NCBI RefSeq assembly: GCF_000025965.1 | Contig: NC_006513.1 | Location: 4,232,231 to 4,296,230 of the forward strand | Length of the DNA stretch: 64,000 nucleotides | Reading direction: 5' to 3' | Source of the DNA: Aromatoleum aromaticum EbN1 | Lineage (GTDB): Bacteria > Pseudomonadota > Gammaproteobacteria > Burkholderiales > Rhodocyclaceae | In this document: piece by piece, positions 26,968-34,937 of the stretch | How the letters are laid out: every line of letters starts with the position of its first letter | Position numbering within the stretch: position 1 is the first letter of the stretch | The notes under the pieces: model-generated | What the model was told of the DNA's origin: nothing | Seen by the model: only the letters and a program-made list of their open reading frames with translations | Databases searched by the model: none | Made by a program: the position numbers and the translations under genes

Positions 26968-27291
26968 GAGCATTCCTCTCCCTTCAAGATTCCCGTCATT
27001 TGCGAACGACTTCCAGGCGCTCCTCCGGCTCCCACTCCCCGGACCTCGGGAGCGCCCCGTGACTGCCTTGTATTTTTCTATTGGCAATGCTGTTCAACTT
27101 TCCGTCGCGATGTCGTTTTCCGCACTACCGTCCATTTGGTATTTTTCCAGACGATCGAGCGGGATTCCGCAACGAAGCCGTGATTCTAGCAACTGCAGCA
27201 GCGGAAGCAGCGTGCCAATGACCTGCGGCAGCTGCGACGTGAGCTCGCGCTTTCTCCGGTCCGAAGGCGATCGAGAGGCAATCGGGTGCGC
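26968..27291. other. Intergenic region between acuI-like and prpE
   Basis: The 324-base gap holds no credible gene. On the minus strand a GGAGCGCC/GGCGCTCC stem can form at 27016-27056 inside the likely prpE leader. Two AAAAATAC sequences occur about 70 bases apart upstream of it and may mark a promoter or regulator site. Their function is unknown. Confidence 0.4.
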
Positions 27292-28290
27292 TCAGGCGCC
27301 TATCCGCACGACGGTACGGCCTTTCACTTCGCCCCTGATGAAGGCGTCGAATGCACTTGGCAATTCGTCGAACGCGATGGTGCGTGTAACGGCCGCGAGG
27401 TGGCGCGGCTTGAGATCGCTCGCAAGACGCTGCCAGACGCGCTCGCGCGTGGGAAAACTCATGTAGCCGGAATCGACGCCGAGCAGGCTGACACCGCGCA
27501 GGATGAACGGGAACACCGTCGTCTCCAGATGAAAGCTCGCGGCGTTGCCGATGCTCGCGACGGTGCCGGCCTGCTTCATCGTCGCGAGGATCCAGTGCAG
27601 GATCTTTCCGCCGACGTTATCGACCGCGCCGGCCCATTGCGTCGCTTCGAGCGGGCGCACGTTGTCGAAGTCGATCGTGTTGCGCAGTCGCACCTCGGCG
27701 GCGCCGAGCATCCGCAGGTAATCGTCTTCGGCCTCCTTGCCGGTCAGCGCGACGACGTGATAGCCGAGCCGCGACAGCATGTCGATCGAAAGTCCGCCGA
27801 CGCCACCCGTCGCACCCGTCACGACCACCGGGCCGCGCTCGGGCGCGAGCCCGTTGTCTTCCATCCGCACGATCCCCAGCGCGGCCGTGAAGCCGGCCGT
27901 GCCGAGCGCCATCGCTTCGAAGAGATCCAGCCCGTCGGGCAGCGGCACGACCCACTCGGCCGGCACGCGCGCGTATTCGGCATAACCGCCGTGGTGCGAC
28001 ACGCCGATGTCGAAGCTGGTTGCGATCACCTTGTCGCCGGGGCGGAAACGCGCATCCGCACTTTCCACGACTTCGCCGGACAGGTCGATGCCACCGACGC
28101 ATGGAAAACGCCGGATGATCTTGCCGGCACCCGTCGCGGCGAGCGCGTCCTTGTAGTTGATGCTGGAATAATGGACCCGGATCAGCACGTCGCCCGCGTC
28201 GAGTTGCTCGCGGGCCAGCGTTGTCATGCGGCTGAAGACTTTCCTGCTTTCGTCCTGATCGATCAGGAACGCTTTGAACGGCGCAGTCAC
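27292..28290 (-). CDS. acuI: Acrylyl-CoA reductase (AcuI/YhdH-like zinc-free MDR enzyme)
   Basis: A 332-residue medium-chain reductase that reduces acrylyl-CoA to propionyl-CoA with NADPH. Start is the GTG at 28290 with GAGGAG upstream (VTAPFKAFLID), matching where YhdH begins. Family signatures: SSINYKDALAATGAGKIIRRFP, GIDLSGEV, NADPH loop VVVTGATGGVGGLSIDML, and VDNVGGKIL. The zinc ligands of classical alcohol dehydrogenases are absent, as expected. Placed upstream of prpE on the same strand, it fits 3-hydroxypropionate, acrylate or propionate assimilation. Confidence 0.85.
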   Translation of the reverse strand: MTAPFKAFLIDQDESRKVFSRMTTLAREQLDAGDVLIRVHYSSINYKDALAATGAGKIIRRFPCVGGIDLSGEVVESADARFRPGDKVIATSFDIGVSHHGGYAEYARVPAEWVVPLPDGLDLFEAMALGTAGFTAALGIVRMEDNGLAPERGPVVVTGATGGVGGLSIDMLSRLGYHVVALTGKEAEDDYLRMLGAAEVRLRNTIDFDNVRPLEATQWAGAVDNVGGKILHWILATMKQAGTVASIGNAASFHLETTVFPFILRGVSLLGVDSGYMSFPTRERVWQRLASDLKPRHLAAVTRTIAFDELPSAFDAFIRGEVKGRTVVRIGA

Positions 28291-28565
28291 TTGGGGCAAC
28301 TCCTCTCGGTTGGGATGCGCAATGAATATGGACGTCACGCTTTCGGACGCCCCGGTTTTTTGGGCCGATTATAGCCAAATCCCCGGCTCGACTTTTTCAC
28401 GGTCCGTCCGGCCTATGCACTTGCCACACCCGTTCAGGGGGCCCGCAAGCCGACGAATCGAAGACTCACCGCCAACCCATGCCCTCGTTGACACAGCCCT
28501 CGATTCGATCGACGTCGATGTCGCATTTCTGTCCGCGCAGAACGTGCCGGTCCTCTCGCACCCCT

Positions 28566-30488
28566 TCACCCGCCCGCTCGCGTCTCCAGAGCCTCCCAGC
28601 GCGCCAGCGCCTCTTCGATTTCCCGCTCGACGGCATCGAGCCGCTCCTTGATCGGCACGGCTTCCTGCGGCGCTTCCTGGTACAGCGACGGGTCCGCCAG
28701 GCGCGATTGCAGCGCCCCCTGCTCCACCTCCAGCGCCGCAATGCGGTCGGGCAACGCGTCGAGCTCCCTTTTCTCGTTGAACGACAGTTTGCCGCCCCGC
28801 GACGCTGTCGCCGCGGGCGTTTTGGGCGCGGGCGCAGCGCTTTTGGCCTGCGTCGCGGCAAGCCGCGCCTGCTCCGCGCCGCGCTCCGCTTCGGCCTGCT
28901 TGACTCGCTGCCAGTCGGCGTAGCCTCCAGCGTATTCGCCCCAGCGCCCGTCACCTTCGGCCGCGATCACTTGGGTCACGACGTTGTCGAGAAACGCACG
29001 GTCGTGGCTGACGAGGAACAGCGTGCCTTCGTAGGCGGACAGCAATTCCTCGAGCAGATCGAGGGTCTCGATGTCGAGGTCGTTGGTCGGTTCGTCGAGC
29101 ACCAGAACGTTGGCCGGTCGCGCGAACAGCCGGGCGAGCAGCAGCCGGTTGCGCTCGCCGCCGGACAGCGATTTCACCGGCGAACGCGCACGCTGCGGCG
29201 CGAACAGAAAATCGCCGAGGTAACCGATGACGTGCTTGCGCTCGCCGCCGATCTCGACGAAGTCCGAACCCGGGCTGATGACCTCGGTGAGCGGCAGCTC
29301 GGGGTCGAGTTGCTCGCGCAGCTGGTCGAAGTAGGCGACCATCTGGCGCGTGCCGCGGCGCACTGTCCCGGCATCCGGGGCGATTTCGCCGAGGATCAGC
29401 TTCAGCAGCGTCGTCTTGCCGGCGCCGTTCGGGCCGATCAGGCCGATGCGGTCGCCGCGCAGGATGCGCGTCGAGAAGTCGCGCACGACGACGCGATCGC
29501 CGAAGCGCTTGGTCACGTCGATCAGTTCGGCGACCATCTGGCCGCTCTGCTCGCCTTTGTCGACGGCGAGCTTCACGTTGCCGAGCCGCTCGCGCCGCGC
29601 CGCCCGGTCACGACGCAGCGCCTCGAGCCGCCGCACCCGGCCCTCGTTGCGCGTACGCCGCGCCTCGACCCCCTTGCGTATCCACACTTCTTCCTGCGCG
29701 AGCACCTTGTCGAATCGCGCGCTCGCTTTCACCTCGGCGTCGAGTTCCTCCGCCTTGCGCCGCTGGTAGTCGCTGAAACGCCCGGGATAGCTCGCGAGTT
29801 TGCCGCGATCGAGCTCGATGATGCGAGTGGCAACGTTGTCGAGAAACACGCGGTCGTGGGTGATCACGACGACCGTGCCGCGGAAATCCCGGATCAGCGC
29901 TTCGAGCCACAGGATGCCGTCCAGGTCGAGGTGGTTCGTCGGCTCGTCGAGCAACAGCAGATCGGGCTCGGCGACCAGCGCTCGCGCCAGCGACACGCGC
30001 TTGACACCGCCGCCGGACAGGCTCGAAACCAGTGCGTCACCGGGCAGGCCGAGGCGCAGCAGGATCTCATCGACCCGCTGGTTGAGCCGCCACGCGTCGG
30101 CGGCTTCGACCGCGTGCTGCAGCGCCTCGAGCCGCGCCAACGTCTCTTCACTGGCCGATTCGGCGACGGCGTGCATCGCCGCGTGATACTCGACCAGAAG
30201 GCGCGCAGCATCGCCCAGGCCATCGGCGACCGTCGCGAACACGTCGCGTTCGAGCGGGAAATCGGCCTCCTGCGGGACGTACGCCACCTTCAGCCCGGAC
30301 TGCCGCCACACCGACCCGTCATCGAGAGACGACTGCCCGGCCAACACCCGCAGCAGGCTGGATTTGCCCGAGCCATTTCGGCCGATCAGGGCCACACGCT
30401 CGCCCGCGTCGAGCTGGAAGTCCGCATGTGAGAGCAGATCCACGTGCCCATACGCGAGACAGGCGTTGTCGACAGAAAGCAGCGGCAT
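28566..30488 (-). CDS. uup: ABC-F ATPase, Uup family
   Basis: A 640-residue soluble tandem ABC protein with no membrane domain. The two ATPase domains carry Walker A motifs GRNGSGKSS and GPNGAGKTT, signatures LSGGGVKR and LSGGERNR, and Walker B LLLLDEPTNHLD and VLVLDEPTNDLD. The last 90 residues are an Ala/Glu/Arg-rich coiled coil, typical of Uup, which acts on ribosomes and affects transposon excision. The start is placed at ATG 30488; an ATG at 30518 is possible. The first signature has Gly in place of Gln. Confidence 0.93.
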   Translation of the reverse strand: MPLLSVDNACLAYGHVDLLSHADFQLDAGERVALIGRNGSGKSSLLRVLAGQSSLDDGSVWRQSGLKVAYVPQEADFPLERDVFATVADGLGDAARLLVEYHAAMHAVAESASEETLARLEALQHAVEAADAWRLNQRVDEILLRLGLPGDALVSSLSGGGVKRVSLARALVAEPDLLLLDEPTNHLDLDGILWLEALIRDFRGTVVVITHDRVFLDNVATRIIELDRGKLASYPGRFSDYQRRKAEELDAEVKASARFDKVLAQEEVWIRKGVEARRTRNEGRVRRLEALRRDRAARRERLGNVKLAVDKGEQSGQMVAELIDVTKRFGDRVVVRDFSTRILRGDRIGLIGPNGAGKTTLLKLILGEIAPDAGTVRRGTRQMVAYFDQLREQLDPELPLTEVISPGSDFVEIGGERKHVIGYLGDFLFAPQRARSPVKSLSGGERNRLLLARLFARPANVLVLDEPTNDLDIETLDLLEELLSAYEGTLFLVSHDRAFLDNVVTQVIAAEGDGRWGEYAGGYADWQRVKQAEAERGAEQARLAATQAKSAAPAPKTPAATASRGGKLSFNEKRELDALPDRIAALEVEQGALQSRLADPSLYQEAPQEAVPIKERLDAVEREIEEALARWEALETRAGG

Positions 30489-30599
30489 GGTGAAGGACTC
30501 ATTGGAATGAAAAGCCATTTTACCGGCCTGCTACCATAGCGGCGCATTCGAGCATAATGCGGTGCAACATTTTGCAGACAACACCATCGACGAGGCAGC

Positions 30600-32723
30600 A
30601 TGGAAGCATTGTTGGGGCGATTCCGCGAAGAACACGACGACGATCTCGCACTGTGGGTCGCGCTGGTCGATGAGTTGCGCCCGGCCAAAGCTTCCGACAC
30701 GCAAGCGGCGATCGCGGCGTTGCGCGGCCTGACGCACACGCTCGCCTCCCGGCACGACCTTGCAGAAGGCCTGTGCGACGCGCTGATCCGCCTCTTTCGC
30801 GAGCGCAAGCAGGTGTCGCTGTACGTCTCGTCCGGCCTGCTCCCGTCGACCGGTTTCTTTTCCGAGACGGCACACCGCATTTCCGGGCGCCTGCTGCCCG
30901 AAGTCGTCGACACCGACTACATGAAGGACGTGCTGAGCGTCGTCTTCCACCGCAAGGACGACGAGGCCTGGGTCACCGCGATTCCCGATGCGGACTGGGT
31001 CGAGTTCCTGCGCAGCGTTTTCGGATCGACTCCGATCCAGCCCGATAGCACTGAAGAAGGTTACGGACTCCCGCACGCCGCCGCCGAAATCCTCGAGGCG
31101 CTGCGGGTGTTGGCGTACCACGTGTCGGCGATTGGGCTGGAGCCCGAGCTGATCCGCGTCGATCCCACGCTCGAGGAACACGAATCGCCCTTTCTGGCGC
31201 AGAACGAAGAACTGCTGGTCTATCTCGACCACTATCGGCGCGCATGGAGGGACGGCACCGAGCTGGTCGAGGACGAAAAGCACCTGCAGGTCATGCTCGA
31301 CCAGTGCGACGACGTTGTGCTGCGTATCCGCAAGCGCGCGGCGAAGATCGGCACGAGTCTGGCGCTCACGTTCAAGCTCGAACGCCTCCGCCAGCACCTC
31401 GGCCGGATCGCCGACCTGTTGTTCCTGCTCCAGCGGCTGCATGCCGAGCGACGCATCGACGCGGTCGCAACGCAGATCGTCGGTATCTTCAAGCAGCTGG
31501 TGCATGCCGAATGCCGCAAGAACAAGCTCTCCGACTACTGGGGGCAGAACGTCGAGCTGCTGTCGACGCGCATGACCGAAAGCGCAAGCAAGACCGGCGA
31601 GCACTACATCACTTCGACCCGCCGCGAATATTTCGGCATTCTCGGCTCGGCCGCGCTCGGCGGGCTGATCATCGCAGTGATGACAGGCCTGAAGATCGTG
31701 CTGGGTCGCCAAGGTTTCGCTCCCCTGACCGAGGCCCTGGCGTTTTGCCTCAACTACGGCATCGGCTTTGTCCTGATCCACATTCTCGGCGGCACGGTCG
31801 CGACCAAACAGCCTGCGATGACGGCCAACGCGATCGCCGCTTCGATCGGCGAATCGCAGGGCAAGAACAGCAACCTCGAGAACCTCGTGGAGCTCATCGC
31901 GCGCACCGTGCGCAGCCAGCTTGCCGCAATCCTCGGCAACATCGGCATTGCGATTCCGATGGCGATGCTGATCGCGATCGGGATCCACTGGCTTACCGGT
32001 GATCCGTTCACCGAGCCGGGCAAGGCGCGCGAACTGCTCAGGCAGGTCGATCCGGTCAGCGGCGCGGTCCTGTTCGCGGCAATCGCCGGTTTCTGCCTGT
32101 TCCTGTCCGGGCTGATCGCAGGCTACTACGACAACCTGTCGGCCTACGAACGCATTCCGCAGCGGCTGTTGCAGCTGCGCTGGCCTCGTCGGCTGTTCAG
32201 TGCCGCGCGCATGCAGCGCGTCGCGGCTTATGTCGAGAACAACCTCGGCGCGCTGGCGGCGAATTTCTTCTTCGGCTTCCTGCTCGGCGGCGTGACGGCA
32301 CTCGGGGTCCTGTTCGGCCTGCCGCTCGACATCCGCCACATCGCCTTCTCGTCCGCGTACGTCGGCTACGCTGCCGTCGGCATAGACTTCACGTTGAGCT
32401 GGCAACTCGCGGCGCTGTCGGCAGCCGGCATCGCGCTCATCGGACTCACGAACCTCGGAGTGAGCTTCGCGCTGACCCTCTACGTCGCGCTGCGCGCGCG
32501 CCGCATCACCTTCGCGCAGGGGCGCGAACTGGGGAAAATGATCGTCCGGCGCTTCGTCTCGCGCCCCCGCGACTTCCTGCTACCGCCTCCCTCGACGGGG
32601 CAGGCCGAAGAGCAGAATGGAGAAGCTTCGCTTCCCCAGCGCGAACCGCACAATGGCCACGTCAACCACAAAATCCACGGAAACGGCAAAGGCGTGCTTG
32701 GTCACCGGCGCTCGAACGGCTAG
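30600..32723 (+). CDS. Gcr-type 'site-specific recombinase' family membrane protein
   Basis: A 707-residue protein of the family annotated in Neisseria as a site-specific recombinase (Gcr). The sequence itself looks like a membrane protein and not a recombinase. The first 340 residues are soluble and helical, then seven or so hydrophobic segments follow (LGGLIIAVMTGLKIVL, GIAIPMAMLIAIGIHWL, FFFGFLLGGVTALGVLFGL). No Tyr or Ser recombinase catalytic motif is visible. The function is unknown. It is the last chromosomal gene before the tRNA-like remnant and the prophage. Confidence 0.8.
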   Translation: MEALLGRFREEHDDDLALWVALVDELRPAKASDTQAAIAALRGLTHTLASRHDLAEGLCDALIRLFRERKQVSLYVSSGLLPSTGFFSETAHRISGRLLPEVVDTDYMKDVLSVVFHRKDDEAWVTAIPDADWVEFLRSVFGSTPIQPDSTEEGYGLPHAAAEILEALRVLAYHVSAIGLEPELIRVDPTLEEHESPFLAQNEELLVYLDHYRRAWRDGTELVEDEKHLQVMLDQCDDVVLRIRKRAAKIGTSLALTFKLERLRQHLGRIADLLFLLQRLHAERRIDAVATQIVGIFKQLVHAECRKNKLSDYWGQNVELLSTRMTESASKTGEHYITSTRREYFGILGSAALGGLIIAVMTGLKIVLGRQGFAPLTEALAFCLNYGIGFVLIHILGGTVATKQPAMTANAIAASIGESQGKNSNLENLVELIARTVRSQLAAILGNIGIAIPMAMLIAIGIHWLTGDPFTEPGKARELLRQVDPVSGAVLFAAIAGFCLFLSGLIAGYYDNLSAYERIPQRLLQLRWPRRLFSAARMQRVAAYVENNLGALAANFFFGFLLGGVTALGVLFGLPLDIRHIAFSSAYVGYAAVGIDFTLSWQLAALSAAGIALIGLTNLGVSFALTLYVALRARRITFAQGRELGKMIVRRFVSRPRDFLLPPPSTGQAEEQNGEASLPQREPHNGHVNHKIHGNGKGVLGHRRSNG

Positions 32724-32726
32724 AAT
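32698..32726 (+). promoter_or_regulatory. Sigma-70 promoter upstream of the tRNA-like remnant
   Basis: TTGGTC at 32698-32703 and TAGAAT at 32721-32726 are separated by exactly 17 bases. Predicted transcription starts at the foot of the tRNA-like sequence. The -35 overlaps the 3' end of the preceding coding region. Confidence 0.5.
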
Positions 32727-32733
32727 TGCGCGC

Positions 32734-32775
32734 TCTCCTCGTAGTTCAATGGGAGGAATGCAGGCGCAATGCCTG
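32734..32775 (+). tRNA. Truncated tRNA-like sequence (5' half only)
   Basis: CTCGTAGTTCAATGGGAGGAAT has the invariant bases 8-9 (TA), a D-stem GTTC/GAAT and a D-loop with AATGG, as in tRNA-Arg or tRNA-Gly genes. The next stem, GCAGG/CCTGT, lies where an anticodon arm would be, but its loop lacks U33. No T-arm (GGTTCGAATCC type), matching acceptor strand or CCA follows. It is preceded by a well-spaced promoter. It is probably the host half of a tRNA gene cut at the prophage boundary, or a decayed copy. Confidence 0.35.
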
Positions 32776-32946
32776 TATCTACGCGGTTTCTGTTCTTGCT
32801 ATAGCAAATACGTAGCAACCTGAAAAATCCAGCCGCCGATCACGGCGCTGCAGACGTTTGCACGCCAGGGCGACGCGAGACCAGCCGCAACCACCCATGA
32901 GTACGGGGTCCTCACATCCTGACCTCCCGACAGCGCTCTGCCAGAA

Positions 32947-32966
32947 TACTGTTCAAATGTTCAGTA
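32947..32966 (+). promoter_or_regulatory. LexA/SOS-type box
   Basis: TACTG-N10-CAGTA forms a near-perfect 20-bp palindrome resembling the LexA operator; one base of the CTGT-N8-ACAG core differs. It ends 11 bases before the GTG of the next small gene, a position where repressor would block transcription. Confidence 0.55.
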
Positions 32967-32977
32967 CCGGAGCCCCA

Positions 32978-33196
32978 GTGAAGAAAGTCCGCCTCTACGC
33001 CTGCCGGCAGTTCGACGTGACGACGCTGAAGTGGTCGACGGGCCGGTACAAATACACGCTCGATGAGATCGCATCATTCCCGTATGCCGAGCCGATCATG
33101 GATGACTGGGAAGACGTCGATCGGCCGGACGACGACGATCTGCGCCAGAACTCTACAGGCGGCTTGATGCGCGGGCTTGGGGATCGGGGGCGGTAG
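32978..33196 (+). CDS. Small hypothetical protein under a probable SOS box
   Basis: A 72-residue protein from the GTG 32978, which has GGAG eight bases upstream; an ATG at 32957 is in frame but lies within the SOS box. It reads VKKVRLYACRQFDVTTLKWSTGRY, followed by an acidic region (DDWEDVDRPDDDD). No membrane segment or known domain is seen. It lies on the plus strand opposite to the phage late genes at the prophage edge, so it may be a damage-induced accessory gene. Confidence 0.5.
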   Translation: MKKVRLYACRQFDVTTLKWSTGRYKYTLDEIASFPYAEPIMDDWEDVDRPDDDDLRQNSTGGLMRGLGDRGR

Positions 33197-33219
33197 CCGC
33201 TACCGCAGGAGGCTGGCCG

Positions 33220-33705
33220 TCAATCTGCCGTCTGCGACACCAGTCTCCACCACGCCTGCCACCCGCTCACCTGGTCGATGTACTCGCGGCACTGCTCGTA
33301 GTTGCCGGCGACGGTGTCGAGGGCAGCAGCGTCTGCAACGGGCGGGGCGCTGCCAGCAACCACGCGGGCGGTGTCGGCAGGTTGGCCGGTTGCGGCGGCG
33401 TCGTGGAGCAGGCGCCAAGCGCCGTCGAGCTCGCAACGGCGATCAGCAGGGAGTTGCGCATAGCGGATTACCTCGCGGGTGATGATGCGGTCTTTCGGGC
33501 GCTGCGCGGTGCGGGCGGCCTCGAGGGCGGCGGAGAGGCGGTCGACGGCGCCTTGTCGCGCGACGATTTCGCCGGCGTAGGCGAGCGCCTGGTCGAGCTT
33601 TTGCTGCGCTTGGTCGCCCTGCTCGACGTGCCGGCCGTAGGCGAACGCGCCCGCGTGCGTGCCGATCAGCAGGATCACGCCGCCGAGGACGGCGTACGGG
33701 TGCAT
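33220..33705 (-). CDS. Rz-like inner-membrane spanin
   Basis: A 161-residue protein with one N-terminal membrane helix (AVLGGVILLIGTHAGAFAYG) followed by a long periplasmic helical region (QAQQKLDQALAYAG, RLSAALEAARTAQ). This is the layout of phage i-spanins, which together with an outer-membrane lipoprotein fuse the membranes at the end of lysis. A second gene, the lipoprotein partner, lies entirely inside it in another frame. It follows the holin and lysozyme genes of the left lysis cassette. Confidence 0.82.
   Translation of the reverse strand: MHPYAVLGGVILLIGTHAGAFAYGRHVEQGDQAQQKLDQALAYAGEIVARQGAVDRLSAALEAARTAQRPKDRIITREVIRYAQLPADRRCELDGAWRLLHDAAATGQPADTARVVAGSAPPVADAAALDTVAGNYEQCREYIDQVSGWQAWWRLVSQTAD
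33267..33461 (-). CDS. Rz1-like outer-membrane lipoprotein, embedded in the Rz gene
   Basis: A 64-residue protein in a different frame wholly within the Rz-like gene, the classic embedded Rz1 layout. It has a lipoprotein signal peptide with lipobox ALGAC (Cys 18) and a proline-rich mature part (TTPPQPANLPTPP). Such proteins are the o-spanin partner. Confidence 0.78.
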   Translation of the reverse strand: MRNSLLIAVASSTALGACSTTPPQPANLPTPPAWLLAAPRPLQTLLPSTPSPATTSSAASTSTR

Positions 33706-33708
33706 CGA

Positions 33709-33960
33709 TCAGCCGCCGATGAAGAGCCGCAGCCACATGCGCTGTATGACGGCCGCCGCGCGCAGGTTGGCGACGGTCACCTCTTCGATGGCCTCGCTCC
33801 AGCGGCAGGCGTCGGTGATGGGGCGCTGCCGGGTCATGCGGTAGCGGGCGAGGTCGGTGATGGGGCGCTGCCGGGTCATGCGGTAGCGGGCGAGGTCGGT
33901 GATGGGGCGCTGCCGGGTCATGCGGTAGCGGGCGAGGTCGGTCACGATGGCGGTCTTCAT
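33709..33960 (-). CDS. Small phage protein with three perfect 14-residue repeats
   Basis: An 83-residue protein starting at the ATG that overlaps the lysozyme stop (TGATG). After MKTAIV come three identical copies of TDLARYRMTRQRPI, and then CRWSEAIEEVTVANLRAAAVIQRMWLRLF. The repeats are identical at the DNA level, so they are recent. No known domain is seen. It sits between the lysozyme and Rz genes, so it may belong to lysis, but its role is unknown. Confidence 0.6.
   Translation of the reverse strand: MKTAIVTDLARYRMTRQRPITDLARYRMTRQRPITDLARYRMTRQRPITDACRWSEAIEEVTVANLRAAAVIQRMWLRLFIGG
33811..33936. repeat. Three perfect 42-bp tandem repeats inside a small phage gene
   Basis: Units at 33811-33852, 33853-33894 and 33895-33936 are identical. 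Because 42 is a multiple of three they add 14 residues each without changing frame. No spacers lie between them. Confidence 0.95.
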
Positions 33961-34493
33961 CAGTCTTCTCCCATGCACATTTTGTATTCGGCCTGGCGGC
34001 GCACGGTGAGGCCGCGCAGGGGGATGAGCGGGCACTCGAGCTTTCCGGTGCGCGCGTTGCGGATCTTCGGTTTGGTGCAGTCGCGGAACTTGTCGAAGTC
34101 GAGGATCGTGCGACAGGCCGCGTCGTACCGTCCGGCTGCGAGCTTGTCCGGGATTGACGACGCGCAGACGGCACCGGCTCCGACGTTGTAGGCAAGGGAG
34201 ACGAACGCCGAGAACTCGTGCGGGTACATCGGTACAGGGGCGCAGCGCTTGATGGCTTTTTCGGACGCGGTGGCATCGCGCAGCAGATCGACCAAGGCGC
34301 GCGGCGGCGTCGTGGCGTCGGCGAGCTTGACCGGCGAGCCATCGGCGTTGCGGGTGGTGCCGAACCCTTTGGTCGGGACGTCGCCGGGGACCGGGGGGCG
34401 GGCCCGCTCGATGTAGCCTTCGTGCAACGCGAGGCCGACCAGCGCCGCGGCGGTGAGCGTGAGCGCGCCGGAGACGAGGCGCGGACTATTCAT
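33960..34493 (-). CDS. GH24-family phage lysozyme, probably a SAR endolysin
   Basis: A 177-residue muramidase-like protein. Residues about 8-24 form a weakly hydrophobic N-terminal helix (SGALTLTAAALVGLALH) with many Ala, Gly and Ser, as in signal-anchor-release endolysins. The catalytic Glu is in HEGYIERA, and the downstream catalytic Thr region reads PTKGFGTTRNADGS. The rest is GH24-like (MYPHEFSAFVSLAYNVGAGAVC). It overlaps the upstream holin gene by eight bases. Confidence 0.85.
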   Translation of the reverse strand: MNSPRLVSGALTLTAAALVGLALHEGYIERARPPVPGDVPTKGFGTTRNADGSPVKLADATTPPRALVDLLRDATASEKAIKRCAPVPMYPHEFSAFVSLAYNVGAGAVCASSIPDKLAAGRYDAACRTILDFDKFRDCTKPKIRNARTGKLECPLIPLRGLTVRRQAEYKMCMGED

Positions 34494-34698
34494 CGCTGTC
34501 GTCCTCGAGCTGCGCGCGGGCGCGGGCGATCTTGAGGTGCTCGCGCTTGTACCACCACGTGATCACGGCGTTTGTCACGAACGCGAGGCCCGCGATCGCG
34601 AGGCCGCCGAGCGCGGCGAATTCGTTCGCCGTCATACCGAGAATGACCGTGCTGCCGGCTGCGGTGTAGGTGATTGCGGCGGATGCTTTGTCGGGCAT
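34486..34698 (-). CDS. Small phage holin-like membrane protein
   Basis: A 70-residue protein from ATG 34698, chosen for its GGAG site seven bases upstream. Two hydrophobic stretches (ITYTAAGSTVILGM and FAALGGLAIAGLAFVTNAVITWWY) are followed by a charged tail (KREHLKIARARAQLEDDSDE). This is the class II holin pattern. It is the first gene of the left lysis cassette. Confidence 0.75.
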   Translation of the reverse strand: MPDKASAAITYTAAGSTVILGMTANEFAALGGLAIAGLAFVTNAVITWWYKREHLKIARARAQLEDDSDE

Positions 34699-34718
34699 CG
34701 GTGGCTCCTTCTTCTTGT

Positions 34719-34937
34719 TCAAATCTCTTGATCGACTCCGGTCAGCGCCGGCGCCGGCCCTTCGATCACCCCGCCCCGCACATACACATGCTCCCCGACC
34801 GTCGCCTCGCCCCGCGCGCGGATCGTCGCGCCGTCGATGAGCTGAACGGTGACGCCGTCGGCGGTGACGGCGGTGACCTGGCCGGCGTCGAGGGGCTGGC
34901 CGGGGATGAGGCGCAGGAGGCGCTTATACGGATTCAT
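34719..34937 (-). CDS. Small phage tail-region protein, function unknown
   Basis: A 72-residue, beta-rich protein (GQVTAVTADGVTVQLIDGATIRARG, HVYVRGGVIEG). Similar short proteins follow tail genes in other siphophages of Burkholderiales, but I cannot name a role. It overlaps the large tail gene upstream by 14 bases. Confidence 0.7.
   Translation of the reverse strand: MNPYKRLLRLIPGQPLDAGQVTAVTADGVTVQLIDGATIRARGEATVGEHVYVRGGVIEGPAPALTGVDQEI

Noticed and set aside
30600..32723. Gcr-family protein taken as the prophage integrase
   Set aside because: Despite the family name, it has multiple membrane helices and no Tyr or Ser recombinase motif, and similar genes stand alone in chromosomes without phages.
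33811..33936. Possible CRISPR array
   Set aside because: The three units are contiguous with no spacers and keep one open frame, so they are a coding tandem repeat.
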